Source of the DNA: Asticcacaulis sp.
Lineage (GTDB): Bacteria > Pseudomonadota > Alphaproteobacteria > Caulobacterales > Caulobacteraceae
Assembly: GCF_027484505.1 (NCBI RefSeq)
Contig: NZ_JAIXSV010000349.1
Span: 1 to 47,275 of the forward strand
Length of the DNA: 47,275 bases
Reading direction: 5' to 3'
Position numbers and translations under genes: made by a program
Part shown: positions 26,093-34,625 of the stretch, in pieces
Position numbering within the stretch: position 1 is the stretch's first letter
How the letters are laid out: every line of letters starts with the position of its first letter
The notes under the pieces: generated by a model
Told to the model about the DNA's origin: nothing
Seen by the model: the letters and a program-made list of their open reading frames with translations, nothing else
Database searches by the model: none

Positions 26093-27718
26093 GTGATATC
26101 GAGATTTTTTATCCTTCAGGGTGTGTGGCTGCTGACGCTCGCCTGTGCGGCGGCGGGCTATTTTGTGGATCAGCGTCTGTGGTGGAGTTTGCTCATCCTT
26201 GCGCCGCTCAGCCTGATCGGTTTGCGCGACCTGACCCAGACCTCACACGCCATTCTGCGCAACTATCCAATCATCGGGCATTTTCGCTTTATCCTTGAGG
26301 CGGTGCGGCCGGAAATTCGCCAGTATCTCATAGAGGACGACCGCGACCCGGTGCCCTTTACCCGCGAACAGCGGGCCTTGGTCTATCGCCGTGCCAAAAA
26401 TGTGTCGGACAAGCTGCCCTTTGGCACCATTCGTGACGTCAATGCCGTGGGCTATGGCTGGATATCGCATTCGATGCGCCCGTCCAAAATCGCTTCCAGC
26501 GACTTTCGCCTCAGCATCGGCGGGCGCGATTGTCAGAAGCCCTATTTCGCTTCGGTGCTGAATATTTCGGGCACCAGCTTCGGTGCCGTGTCGGCCAATG
26601 CCATCATGGCCTTCAACAAAGGGGCGAAGCTGGGCGGCTTTGCCCACAATACCGGCGAAGGGGCCATTTCCAAATATCACCGCAAATATGGCGGGGACCT
26701 GATCTGGCAGATCGCGTCGGGCTATTTCGGCTGCCGCACGTCTGACGGTCAGTTCGATCCGGAGGCCTTTGTACGCACGGCGGCGCTTGATCAGGTGAAG
26801 ATGATCGAGCTGAAGCTCAGTCAAGGGGCCAAGCCGGGACACGGCGGCGTGCTGCCGCGCGCCAAGATCACCGGCGAAATCGCCCGCACCCGCCTGATCG
26901 ACCGCACCCGCGATTGCGTGTCGCCCGCCGCCCACCCGGCCTTTTCGACGCCGCGAGAAATGATGAGCTTTATCGCCGAACTGCGTCGCCTGTCGGGCGG
27001 CAAGCCGGTGGGTTTGAAACTGGCGATCGGCCACCGGGCGGAGTTTCTGGCGCTGGTCAAGGCCATGCTGGCCACCGGCATCACGCCGGACTACATCGTG
27101 GTCGATGGCGGTGAAGGCGGCACAGGCGCGGCTCCGGTCGAGCTGTCCAACCACGTCGGACTGCCTTTATTCGAAGGCTTAAGCTTTGTACACAACGCTT
27201 TGGTGGGTGCCGGGCTGCGCGGTCATATCCGCATCGGCGCCTCGGGTAAGGTCGTCTCGGCCTTTGACTTTTGCCGCGTGCATGCGCTGGGGGCCGATTT
27301 CGTGATGGCGGCGCGCGCCTTCATGTTCGCCGCGGGCTGTATTCAGGCCCGCGCCTGCCATACCAACCATTGCCCGACCGGCGTGACGACTCAGGCCTGG
27401 TGGCGTAGACGCGCGCTTGTGGTCAAGGACAAGGCGCCGCGCGTCGAACACTATCACCGCAATACACTGAAAGCCTTGTCAGAAATGCTGGCGGCGGCGG
27501 GCCTCAACCACCCGCGTGACCTCAAGCCGTGGCACCTGCACGTGCGCGCCGCCAATGGTGAGGTTGTGCGTGGCGATGTCGCCTATCCGCACGTCGAACC
27601 GGGCGCCATCCTCAACGGCACAGCGCGGGAAGGACTGATGAAGCAGTGGCACCGCGCCCAGATCGACACATTCGAACCGCTGGATGAAACCATTGTCGAA
27701 CAGATGCTGAAGGGGTAG
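26093..27718 (+). CDS. membrane-anchored FMN-binding glutamate synthase family protein
   Basis: A 541-residue protein with two N-terminal membrane segments (residues 4-20 and 28-45) followed by a glutamate-synthase FMN domain. Key features are the ISGTSFGAVSANAIMAFNKGAKLGGFAHNTGEGA-type FMN-loop region, IELKLSQGAKPGHGGVLP, DYIVVDGGEGGTGAAP and the 3Fe-4S ligand pattern C-x5-C-x4-C in GCIQARACHTNHCPTG. It has no amidotransferase (GATase) domain, so it is not classical GOGAT. Family members are widespread, often called FMN-binding glutamate synthase family or archaeal-type GltB; the true reaction is not known. A GTG start at 26093 follows a G-rich ribosome site. Confidence 0.88.
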   Translation: MISRFFILQGVWLLTLACAAAGYFVDQRLWWSLLILAPLSLIGLRDLTQTSHAILRNYPIIGHFRFILEAVRPEIRQYLIEDDRDPVPFTREQRALVYRRAKNVSDKLPFGTIRDVNAVGYGWISHSMRPSKIASSDFRLSIGGRDCQKPYFASVLNISGTSFGAVSANAIMAFNKGAKLGGFAHNTGEGAISKYHRKYGGDLIWQIASGYFGCRTSDGQFDPEAFVRTAALDQVKMIELKLSQGAKPGHGGVLPRAKITGEIARTRLIDRTRDCVSPAAHPAFSTPREMMSFIAELRRLSGGKPVGLKLAIGHRAEFLALVKAMLATGITPDYIVVDGGEGGTGAAPVELSNHVGLPLFEGLSFVHNALVGAGLRGHIRIGASGKVVSAFDFCRVHALGADFVMAARAFMFAAGCIQARACHTNHCPTGVTTQAWWRRRALVVKDKAPRVEHYHRNTLKALSEMLAAAGLNHPRDLKPWHLHVRAANGEVVRGDVAYPHVEPGAILNGTAREGLMKQWHRAQIDTFEPLDETIVEQMLKG

Positions 27719-27725
27719 GGCAAGA

Positions 27726-27746
27726 CAAGGGGGCACGGCCCCCTTG
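27726..27746 (+). terminator. possible hairpin terminator after the glutamate-synthase-like gene
   Basis: CAAGGGGG (27726-27733) pairs perfectly with CCCCCTTG (27739-27746) around a 5-nt loop, starting 8 nt after the stop codon. There is no T tract directly after it, so it may be a processing or weak terminator structure. The stronger hairpin at 27771-27794 follows. Confidence 0.4.
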
Positions 27747-27765
27747 ACCCCAAAACGGGTGTCAA

Positions 27766-27794
27766 ACAAAAACGGCCCCGTTTCCGGGGCCGTT
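27766..27794 (-). terminator. rho-independent terminator of typA
   Basis: Nine perfect base pairs (AACGGCCCC at 27771-27779 with GGGGCCGTT at 27786-27794) around a 6-nt loop. In the minus direction they are followed by a T tract (plus-strand A's at 27768-27772) 5 nt past the typA stop. Confidence 0.9.
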
Positions 27795-27798
27795 CGTC

Positions 27799-29634
27799 TT
27801 AGTCTTCCTTCTGGCGCTTCTTGCGGAACGACGGGTTCAGTTCCTTCTTGCGCAGGCGGATGTTGAGCGGGGTCACTTCGACCAGTTCATCGTCTTCGAT
27901 ATAGGCGATGGCCTGTTCCAGAGTCGGGCGACGCGGCGGGGTGAGGCGAATGGCTTCATCCTTGCCCGAGGCGCGCACGTTGGTCAGTTGCTTGGCCTTC
28001 ATCGGGTTGACGTCGAGGTCGTCAGCGCGCGAATTTTCACCGATGATCATGCCCATATAGGTCTTTTCGCCGGCACCGACGAACATCACGCCGCGCTCTT
28101 CGAGGTTCCACAGGGCGTAGGCCGCCGTTTCACCGTCCGAGTTCGACACCAGCACGCCCTTGCGCTGTTGCTCGATCGGGCCCTTATAGGCTTCGTAGTG
28201 CGAGAAGACGCGGTTGAGCACGCCCGAACCGCGCGTGTCGGTCAGGAATTCGCCCTGATAACCGATCAGCGAGCGCGACGGCGACTTGAGCTGGATGCGG
28301 GTCTTGCCCGCGCCCGACGGGGCCATGTCCTTCAGCTCGGCCTTGCGCGCCGACAGCTTTTCGATAACGACCCCGGTGAACTCTTCGTCCACGTCGATCA
28401 TGACGTCTTCGATGGGTTCCATGCGCTCACCGGTTTCCGGGTCGGTCTGATAGACCACGCGCGGACGCGAAATGGCGACTTCGAAGCCTTCGCGGCGCAT
28501 GTTTTCGATCAGCACGCCCAGTTGCAGTTCGCCGCGACCGGCGACTTCGAAGGCATCCTTTTCACCCGACTCGGTGACGCGGATCGCGACGTTCGACTCG
28601 GCTTCCTTCAGCAGGCGGTCGCGGATCACGCGCGACTGCACCTTGGAGCCTTCGCGACCGGCCAGCGGCGAGTCGTTGACCGACACGGTCATCGAGATGG
28701 TCGGCGGGTCGATCGGTTGCGCCGGCAGGGCGGTGTCGAGCGACATGTCGCACAACGTATCGGCAACCGTAGCCTTCGACAGGCCCGCGATGGCCACGAT
28801 GTCACCGGCTTCCGAACCTTCGTCCAGCGGCTGACGCTTCAGGCCGCGGAAAGCCAGCACCTTGGTGATGCGACCGCGCTCGATTTCCTGGCCATCACGG
28901 TTCAGCGCCTTGATGGCCAGACCGGGGGTGGCCTTACCCTGCGCGATGCGGCCCGTCAGGATGCGGCCCAGGAAGGGATCGGATTCGATCAGAACGGCCA
29001 GCATCTGGAACGGCTCATTGACCTTGGCCTGCACGGCGGGCGGCGGCACGTGATCGACGATCAGGTCGAACAGCGGCGCGAGGTTGTCGGACGGCACATT
29101 AAGGTCCAGCGTCGCCCAGCCCGAACGGCCCGACGCATAGATGTGCGGGAAGTCGAGTTGCTCATCCGTCGCGCCCATGGCGGCGAACAGGTCGAAGGCT
29201 TCGTTGTGTACGCGGTCCGGATCGGCGTGGGCGCGATCGACCTTGTTGATGCACAGGATCGGACGCAGGCCCAACTTCAGCGCCTTACCCAGCACGAACT
29301 TGGTCTGCGGCATGACGCCTTCTTCGGCGTCCACGAGGATGACGCAGCCGTCCACCATGCCCAGAATACGCTCAACCTCGCCGCCGAAGTCGGCGTGGCC
29401 CGGCGTGTCGATGATGTTGATGCGGGTTTCGCCGGCCTTACCGTTCCACAGGACCGAGGTACACTTGGCGAGGATGGTGATGCCGCGCTCGCGCTCCTGA
29501 TCGTTGGAGTCCATGGCGCGCTCAACCGTGGCTTCGTTGGCGCGGAAGACGCCCGACTGAGCCAGAAGGGCGTCCACGAGCGTCGTCTTGCCGTGGTCAA
29601 CGTGGGCGATAATGGCGATATTGCGAAGATTCAT
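27799..29634 (-). CDS. typA: translational GTPase TypA/BipA
   Basis: TypA is a ribosome-associated GTPase of the EF-G/LepA superfamily that assists 50S assembly and stress adaptation. The 611-residue product has the G1 motif AHVDHGKTTL, G2 in ERERGITI, G3 DTPGHADFGGEVER, G4 NKVDR, then domain II/III, and the TypA-specific C-terminal domain (SYQGEFL-like LIGYQGEFLTDTRGSG, VSNSDGETAAYALWNLEERG, IGENSRADDLDVNP). Length and order match the family exactly. It is monocistronic, with its own terminator 5 nt after the stop and a separate terminator 120 nt upstream ending the preceding S9 peptidase transcript. Confidence 0.97.
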   Translation of the reverse strand: MNLRNIAIIAHVDHGKTTLVDALLAQSGVFRANEATVERAMDSNDQERERGITILAKCTSVLWNGKAGETRINIIDTPGHADFGGEVERILGMVDGCVILVDAEEGVMPQTKFVLGKALKLGLRPILCINKVDRAHADPDRVHNEAFDLFAAMGATDEQLDFPHIYASGRSGWATLDLNVPSDNLAPLFDLIVDHVPPPAVQAKVNEPFQMLAVLIESDPFLGRILTGRIAQGKATPGLAIKALNRDGQEIERGRITKVLAFRGLKRQPLDEGSEAGDIVAIAGLSKATVADTLCDMSLDTALPAQPIDPPTISMTVSVNDSPLAGREGSKVQSRVIRDRLLKEAESNVAIRVTESGEKDAFEVAGRGELQLGVLIENMRREGFEVAISRPRVVYQTDPETGERMEPIEDVMIDVDEEFTGVVIEKLSARKAELKDMAPSGAGKTRIQLKSPSRSLIGYQGEFLTDTRGSGVLNRVFSHYEAYKGPIEQQRKGVLVSNSDGETAAYALWNLEERGVMFVGAGEKTYMGMIIGENSRADDLDVNPMKAKQLTNVRASGKDEAIRLTPPRRPTLEQAIAYIEDDELVEVTPLNIRLRKKELNPSFRKKRQKED

Positions 29635-29758
29635 AAAAGACTCTGATCTTTCCTCGACCCATATCGGGAGAGGATGGCGCGCCGATACATAAACCGGGGG
29701 CCGGGTGGGGGGCTTTTCCGCACGCCTCCGTCAGGTGCCGGAGGCGCTTGCCAACCCA

Positions 29759-29791
29759 TAAAAAAGCCTCTCGCAGACATATGTGAGAGGC
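29759..29791 (-). terminator. rho-independent terminator of the S9 peptidase gene
   Basis: GCCTCTC (29766-29772) pairs with GAGAGGC (29785-29791) across a 12-nt loop, followed in the minus direction by six T residues. An extra 8-bp GC hairpin (29723-29730 with 29739-29746) lies beyond it. The 292-bp gap between typA and the peptidase gene holds nothing else recognisable. Confidence 0.85.
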
Positions 29792-29926
29792 CAAACCGGT
29801 TCGGCGCGCGTGATTTGGCGCGGTCTATAACCGAATCTGCGTCAAAGCGCCACCCCGAACCGTGGATTATTTTTGCGGATGCGAAGGGACGGAGCGCCTT
29901 TTGCCGGAGGCACTCCATTCCTTCGC

Positions 29927-32398
29927 CTACTTCGCGGCGGGTTTTTCCGAACGCGGCGGGGCGTTCTTGACATAGGTGTCGAGCCAGCGCGTCATTTCCC
30001 ACAGCGTATGCAGGTTGGACTCGCGCGCCCGGTAGCCATGCGCCTCATTGGGCAGGACCACATAACGCACATTAGCCCCGGCGCCTTTCAGGGCGGCGTA
30101 GAAGCGTTCGCTCTGGATGGGGAAGGTGCCGGAATTGTCGTCCGCTTCGCCGTGGATCAGCAGGATCGGGTCCTTGATATTTCGCACATAGGTGAAGGGG
30201 CTCATCTTCGTGTAGGTATCCGTCGCTTCCCAGTAGGTGCGTTGTTCCGACTGGAAGCCGAACGGCGTCAGGGTGCGGTTATAGGCCCCCGAACGCGCGA
30301 TCCCGGCGCGGAACAGATCCGTGTGGGCCAGCAGGTTGGCGGTCATAAAGGCCCCATAGCTGTGGCCACCCACGGCGATACGGTTACGGTCGGCGACGCC
30401 CAGAGCGACGACGGCATCGACCGCCGCCTTGGCGCTGGCGGTCAGTTGCTCGACATAGGTGTCGTTGGGTTCGGCCCCATCCTTACCGATGATCGGCATG
30501 GACGGCCCATCCAGCACCGCATAGCCCTGGGTCAGCAGGAACAGGTGGCTGGCGCCGCCCGGACGCACGAAACGGTTACCGCTATCGACCGTCTGGCTGG
30601 CGACCGAAGCGTCGGTGAACTCTTCCGGATAGGCCCACATGAAAAGGGGCAGGGGGCCATCCTTGGCCTTATCGTAGCCGGCGGGCAGGTAGAGCGTGCC
30701 CGACAGCTTGACGCCATCGGCGCGCGTATAGGTCAGCGTCTGCTTGGTCACTCCGGCAAATTGCGGTGCACGATCCGGGAATTGCGTCAGGGCGCGGGTC
30801 TTTGAGCCCGCCGCTACCGGACGGATAAAATAGTTGGGGGCGGCATCCTTGCTTTCGCGGCGGGTGATGACCGACTTGCCCGCCAGATCGGCAAGCGCCA
30901 CCGGCGCTTCGTAATAGGGGACTTCGGCCTGCCAGAGGCGGGTAACCTTGCCATCGCTCAGCGACATCTTACCCACAAAGGGAAATTCGCCTTTGGCCGA
31001 AGCGCCGGCACCCATCACGAAGACCGACTTGCCGTCCGGGGTGAAGTGCAGCACCTCTTCGCCTTCGGCGGTGAGGCGCGAGACGGCGCTGCCCGGATCG
31101 TTATAGCGGTCCTGATAGTTGCGCTCCAGCAGCACGCGACCGCTGCCCGGCTTTGAGGGATCGAGCGCGATGCGCTTTTCCTTGCGCGTATCGAACCAGC
31201 GACTGGTGACCAGCGCGAAGTCGGCACGGCCCCAGTCGAGCCCGGCATAGCGCTGATCAAGGTCGATCAGCTTTTGCGGCGTGCCATCGAACGGAGCGTT
31301 GAGCGTAAACAGGGTGTCGCGGACGGCCGCCTTGGCTTTCGGATCGCCGCCGTCGTGTGCTTCGGCCCAGACCAGCGTGGCCGGCGCATCGGCGCGCCAC
31401 GAAACGGAGCGCGGACCCGTCGGCACAGCATCGAAGGCGGCGGGGAGATTGTCCGTCAACGGACGATCTACCAGTAACTTGACCGGTTTGCCATCCAGAG
31501 TGCTTACCGCGACTTCGGTCGGGAAACGTCCGGCGGGCACAAGATAGCTGTAGGGACGCTTCAGGCGGCTGGTCAGCAGGTACTTGCCGTCCGGCGAAAC
31601 CGACATCGAGGTATAGAGACCCGGCGTGCCAATGGCGGTGATGGCTCCGTCGCTCAGGGAAACGCGCGTGATCTGAGACGTGAAATAATGGTCGAACAGG
31701 GCCTCGTCATAGGCATTGCCCAGCAGGTCCTGATAGGTGCGGATAGCGGCGGTGCGCCCCTTCGACTCCTGAATAATGGGGCCTGACGGCGTAGGGTCCT
31801 TCACCGGAGCGGCACCGCGTCCGGCGGGAACGGCCGAAAAGAGAACCCCCGAACCGTCGGACAGCCAGTCGAAACCGGCCCCGAAGGCCGCATTGACGAT
31901 GCCGCCGGTCAGTTTTTTGGCCGTTGCCGTCTTCACATCGGCGACCCAAAGCTCAAGACCACCGCTGGCATCGACCAGAAAACCCAGCTTTGTCCCGTCC
32001 GGCGACCAGCGCGGCGACAGGAAGCGCGTCCCGGCGGGTAGGGCGACCGGACGCACGGACCCGGTCGCTACATCTTCAAAGGCAAGGCTGTTCATCCAGG
32101 CGGCGCGGGCTTCGATCGGGCCATTATTGCGCGGATTGATGCGATAGCCGCCCAAGCGCAGGATTGGCTCGGATACTGCCGCGATGGAGGGCAGGTTCTC
32201 ACGGCCCAGTTGCACCATGGTGCGGCGTTCGGGACTGACCATGACGCCGGGGGTCGGCGGAGCGTCGAGGATCTGCGCAATCGGTGCCGGGGGGAGTTGA
32301 TAGCCTGTAGTCGGTGCGGCCCAAACCGGTGTCATTGTGGTGGCAACGATAAAGGCGGTGACGGCGGCCGCAGTGGCGCGCAGGTGGCTGAGTCTCAT
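29927..32398 (-). CDS. secreted S9 (prolyl oligopeptidase) family serine peptidase
   Basis: An 823-residue exported peptidase. The start at 32398 (AAAAGGGG ribosome site) gives a clean Sec signal ending near PVWA; the open frame extends 23 codons further up without support. The N-terminal two thirds is a beta-propeller (DPTPSG, SVSPDGKYLLTSR, HFTPDGKSVFVMG). The C-terminal alpha/beta-hydrolase has nucleophile Ser680 in GGHSYGAFM, the acid in HGEADDNSGTFPIQSERFYAAL and the histidine in NEAHGYR. The propeller and GGHSYGAFM context resemble the glutamyl endopeptidase-like branch of S9 (related to plant chloroplast CGEP), so cleavage after glutamate is possible but unproven. Periplasmic. Divergent from the iron-linked tonB gene. 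Confidence 0.92.
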   Translation of the reverse strand: MRLSHLRATAAAVTAFIVATTMTPVWAAPTTGYQLPPAPIAQILDAPPTPGVMVSPERRTMVQLGRENLPSIAAVSEPILRLGGYRINPRNNGPIEARAAWMNSLAFEDVATGSVRPVALPAGTRFLSPRWSPDGTKLGFLVDASGGLELWVADVKTATAKKLTGGIVNAAFGAGFDWLSDGSGVLFSAVPAGRGAAPVKDPTPSGPIIQESKGRTAAIRTYQDLLGNAYDEALFDHYFTSQITRVSLSDGAITAIGTPGLYTSMSVSPDGKYLLTSRLKRPYSYLVPAGRFPTEVAVSTLDGKPVKLLVDRPLTDNLPAAFDAVPTGPRSVSWRADAPATLVWAEAHDGGDPKAKAAVRDTLFTLNAPFDGTPQKLIDLDQRYAGLDWGRADFALVTSRWFDTRKEKRIALDPSKPGSGRVLLERNYQDRYNDPGSAVSRLTAEGEEVLHFTPDGKSVFVMGAGASAKGEFPFVGKMSLSDGKVTRLWQAEVPYYEAPVALADLAGKSVITRRESKDAAPNYFIRPVAAGSKTRALTQFPDRAPQFAGVTKQTLTYTRADGVKLSGTLYLPAGYDKAKDGPLPLFMWAYPEEFTDASVASQTVDSGNRFVRPGGASHLFLLTQGYAVLDGPSMPIIGKDGAEPNDTYVEQLTASAKAAVDAVVALGVADRNRIAVGGHSYGAFMTANLLAHTDLFRAGIARSGAYNRTLTPFGFQSEQRTYWEATDTYTKMSPFTYVRNIKDPILLIHGEADDNSGTFPIQSERFYAALKGAGANVRYVVLPNEAHGYRARESNLHTLWEMTRWLDTYVKNAPPRSEKPAAK

Positions 32399-32500
32399 GG
32401 CATGGCCCCTTTTGATTAGGGCGACAGTCTTACGGTTGTCACAGATGTAATCAAGAGGCGGGTTCATCCCTTTCCACCGGGGTGCGACGATTTATCATAA

Positions 32501-32515
32501 TGAGAATTGTTTTCA
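32501..32515 (+). promoter_or_regulatory. Fur-type box upstream of tonB
   Basis: TGAGAATTGTTTTCA matches the 7-1-7 Fur dyad TGATAATnATTATCA at 11 of 14 defined positions. It lies 89 nt before tonB and about 100 nt before the divergent S9 peptidase start. A second short dyad TGCGAATGAGTTGCA lies at 32523-32537. It is one of four similar boxes in this locus. Confidence 0.6.
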
Positions 32516-32603
32516 ATGCGCTTGCGAATGAGTTGCAGGAGTGCTAGTCAGCCCTATCGTCCGGATCGTTGGGGTCCGGTTCGTTGTCACTGGCTTTTGA
32601 CGC

Positions 32604-33413
32604 ATGACCGCTCAGAGTATTCTTACCGACGCAAACGGCACAGCACGCGGTGAACGCGTGGCATCGCAACCCGTAAAGCGTCGCAAAGGCACGGGCAGCG
32701 GGGCATCGGTGGCCATCGGCGTGTCTTTGGCCGTCCATGCCGCTCTGGCGGCCTATATCGTCAGCACACAGTTTCGCCTGACGACCCCGGAGATCGAGGA
32801 AACCGCGCCTGTGGTCGTTGAGATGGTGCCGATTGAATCGCGCCGCGCGCCGCCGAAACCCGTGATCACGCCCGATACGCCCAAACCGGAAACGCCTGTG
32901 GTTGAGCCTAAGCCGATGCTTCAACCACGCGAAACGCCGGCCCCCGTAGTGGCGCAGGTCGCGCCGCTGGATATGGCCCCCGTGAAGGCCCCGCCGGTTC
33001 AGGCCCCGGTAGCGGCCCCCGCTGTGGCCAAGGCCGCTCCGGCGGCGGCGCAACCGCGCAATGACTTTGTGGGTGTCGATGTTGAATCGGCACTGAACAA
33101 CAATCCGCCGCCCGCCTATCCCCCGCAAGCCAGGGCGCGGCGCGAGGAGGGGACGGTGCAGTTGCGCCTTCAGGTGCGCCCCGACGGCAGCGTCGGTGAG
33201 GTGCAGGTGCAGGCGTCCAGCGGCTCCATGCGACTGGATCGCGCCGCTATAGACTCGGTCAAGCGCTGGAAGTTCAGTCCGGCGACCCGTGGCGGTCAGG
33301 CGGTCGAGTCATGGGCCACCGTCCCCATTACCTTCGGCCTCAAACGCGGCGACCGCCGACGGGGCCATGATCACAATTCTCTCGCATCAGAACAGACTTC
33401 CGGAGACACCTAA
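32604..33413 (+). CDS. tonB: energy transducer TonB
   Basis: A 269-residue TonB protein that carries proton-motive energy from ExbB/ExbD to outer-membrane receptors. A cytoplasmic basic N-terminus is followed by one membrane helix (about residues 33-54) with the key S41-x3-H45 pair, equivalent to Ser16/His20 of E. coli TonB. A long proline-rich periplasmic spacer follows (about 70-150: PKPVITPDTPKPETPVVEPKP in outline), then a C-terminal TonB domain (YPPQARARREEGTVQLRLQVRPDGSV... LDRAAIDSVKRWKFSPA). An odd Gly/Arg/His/Asp tail follows the domain. The next gene starts on the base after its stop. Fur-type box upstream. No exbB/exbD is adjacent. Confidence 0.92.
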   Translation: MTAQSILTDANGTARGERVASQPVKRRKGTGSGASVAIGVSLAVHAALAAYIVSTQFRLTTPEIEETAPVVVEMVPIESRRAPPKPVITPDTPKPETPVVEPKPMLQPRETPAPVVAQVAPLDMAPVKAPPVQAPVAAPAVAKAAPAAAQPRNDFVGVDVESALNNNPPPAYPPQARARREEGTVQLRLQVRPDGSVGEVQVQASSGSMRLDRAAIDSVKRWKFSPATRGGQAVESWATVPITFGLKRGDRRRGHDHNSLASEQTSGDT

Positions 33414-34325
33414 ATGACCCTGATTCAGCGCCTTCTGACCGGCACCGCCGCGCTGGGCCTTCTGGCGGCGGCCCCGGCGGCTCTGGCCCACAGCCAGTGG
33501 CTGCTGCCTTCGGCGACGCAGGTCGAGGCCTCGACCAATCCGCAGCGTCCGACCTATGTGACGGTGGACGCTGCCTCGTCCAACGGCCTTTTCTACGCCG
33601 ACCATAACGCCATGCGCCTGACCAATCTTCAGATCAGCGCACCGGACGGTTCGCCGGTCGAAGCCGAAAACGCCTCGACGGGCAAGCTGCGCTCGACCTT
33701 TGATGTCAAGCTGGCGACCGAAGGCACCTATCGCATCGCTTCGGTCAATCGCATGGTGATGGCGACCTGGAAGGCAGGCGAAGAAAGCAAAACCTTCCGC
33801 GGTTCCGAAGACGACTTCGCCAAGCAGGTGCCTGCCAATGCGCCGGAGCTTAAGGTCAGCCGCAATTTCGGCCGCGTCGAAACCTTTGTGACGTCGGGAA
33901 AACCGTCTGAAATCAAGCCGGTGGGGCAGGGGCTTGAACTGTTCCCGCTGCAACCGACGACTGATCTGGTGGTGGGTGAAACGGCAAAATTCCGTGTACT
34001 GATGGATGGTAAGCCGATGCCGGGCCTCAAGGTCAAGGTGGTGCCGGGCGGCGTGCGTTTCCGCGGCGAACTGGATGAGCAGGCAGTGACCGCCGACGCC
34101 GAAGGTACGATTGCTGTCAACTGGAAATTCGGCGGCCAGTACTATCTGAACACCTCTTACCCGCCGCGTCCCGAAGCCGACGACGACCATGGCCCCCAAG
34201 CCGGTCCGCAGGGTGGAGCGCAGCCTGGTGCTCAGGGTGCGCGACCGCAGGGGCAACCGGCGCAACGTGACATGCCGCCGGTGCGGTCGTCCTATGCTGT
34301 GACGCTGGAAGTGCTGCCCTTCTGA
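33414..34325 (+). CDS. DUF4198 domain periplasmic protein in the iron locus
   Basis: A 303-residue exported protein. A Sec signal (MTLIQRLLTGTAALGLLAAAPAALA, cleavage before HSQW) leads to a DUF4198 domain starting with the family's near-N-terminal HSQWLLPSATQVEAS pattern. Domain strands include PTYVTVDAASSNGLFYADHNAMRLTN, LVVGETAKFRVLMDGKPMPGLKVKVVPGG and AEGTIAVNWKFGGQYYLNT. A Gln/Gly/Pro-rich segment with DDDHG precedes the last strand. DUF4198 proteins (NikM-like in other contexts) are often found with metal uptake genes. The ATG directly follows the tonB stop, with GGAG 10 nt ahead, so it is co-transcribed with tonB. The role is not known; a periplasmic metal or receptor accessory is inferred from context. 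Confidence 0.85.
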   Translation: MTLIQRLLTGTAALGLLAAAPAALAHSQWLLPSATQVEASTNPQRPTYVTVDAASSNGLFYADHNAMRLTNLQISAPDGSPVEAENASTGKLRSTFDVKLATEGTYRIASVNRMVMATWKAGEESKTFRGSEDDFAKQVPANAPELKVSRNFGRVETFVTSGKPSEIKPVGQGLELFPLQPTTDLVVGETAKFRVLMDGKPMPGLKVKVVPGGVRFRGELDEQAVTADAEGTIAVNWKFGGQYYLNTSYPPRPEADDDHGPQAGPQGGAQPGAQGARPQGQPAQRDMPPVRSSYAVTLEVLPF

Positions 34326-34625
34326 GATTTCCAGAGGGTATAATATGCCTTACCCGCTACGGCGGGAACGGGGGCCGGCGTTGCGGGTGTGGGACCACGG
34401 CGTCGGCCCTCGGTCATTTCGGTGCCGCGACTTGTTGAATTTGCGACACGCTTGCAAAAAACAGCGTCATACAGTGGAAAACGGTCATTTTGCGGTTGCA
34501 ATAAAGCCGCAGTGCGGTATTTGCACCTGACAATTATTCGCAACTCCACCGAGAATGCTCGCAGGCCGGTCTGCCGGTCCCCCTCCCTCGGCGTCAGACG
34601 GAAACCGCGACGCCCTTTTTAAAAG
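34326..34625. other. 300-bp gap before the siderophore receptor
   Basis: No convincing gene; a 61-codon frame from 34345 has no ribosome site or family look. It contains a Fur-type box at 34528-34542 and GC-rich inverted segments near 34362-34420 that could end the tonB transcript. The receptor promoter should lie just before the box. Confidence 0.5.
34528..34542 (+). promoter_or_regulatory. Fur-type box upstream of the siderophore receptor
   Basis: TGACAATTATTCGCA matches TGATAATnATTATCA at 11 of 14 defined positions. It shares the 11-mer AATTATTCGCA with the box at 42615-42629. It lies 84 nt before the receptor start. Confidence 0.6.

Noticed and set aside
27988-29646. 552-codon open frame opposite typA
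   Set aside because: Antisense to a textbook typA gene; composition is that of a shadow frame and there is no ribosome site.
34345-34530. 61-codon open frame in the gap before the siderophore receptor
   Set aside because: No ribosome site, no family resemblance, and it runs through the region that must hold the receptor promoter and Fur-type box.
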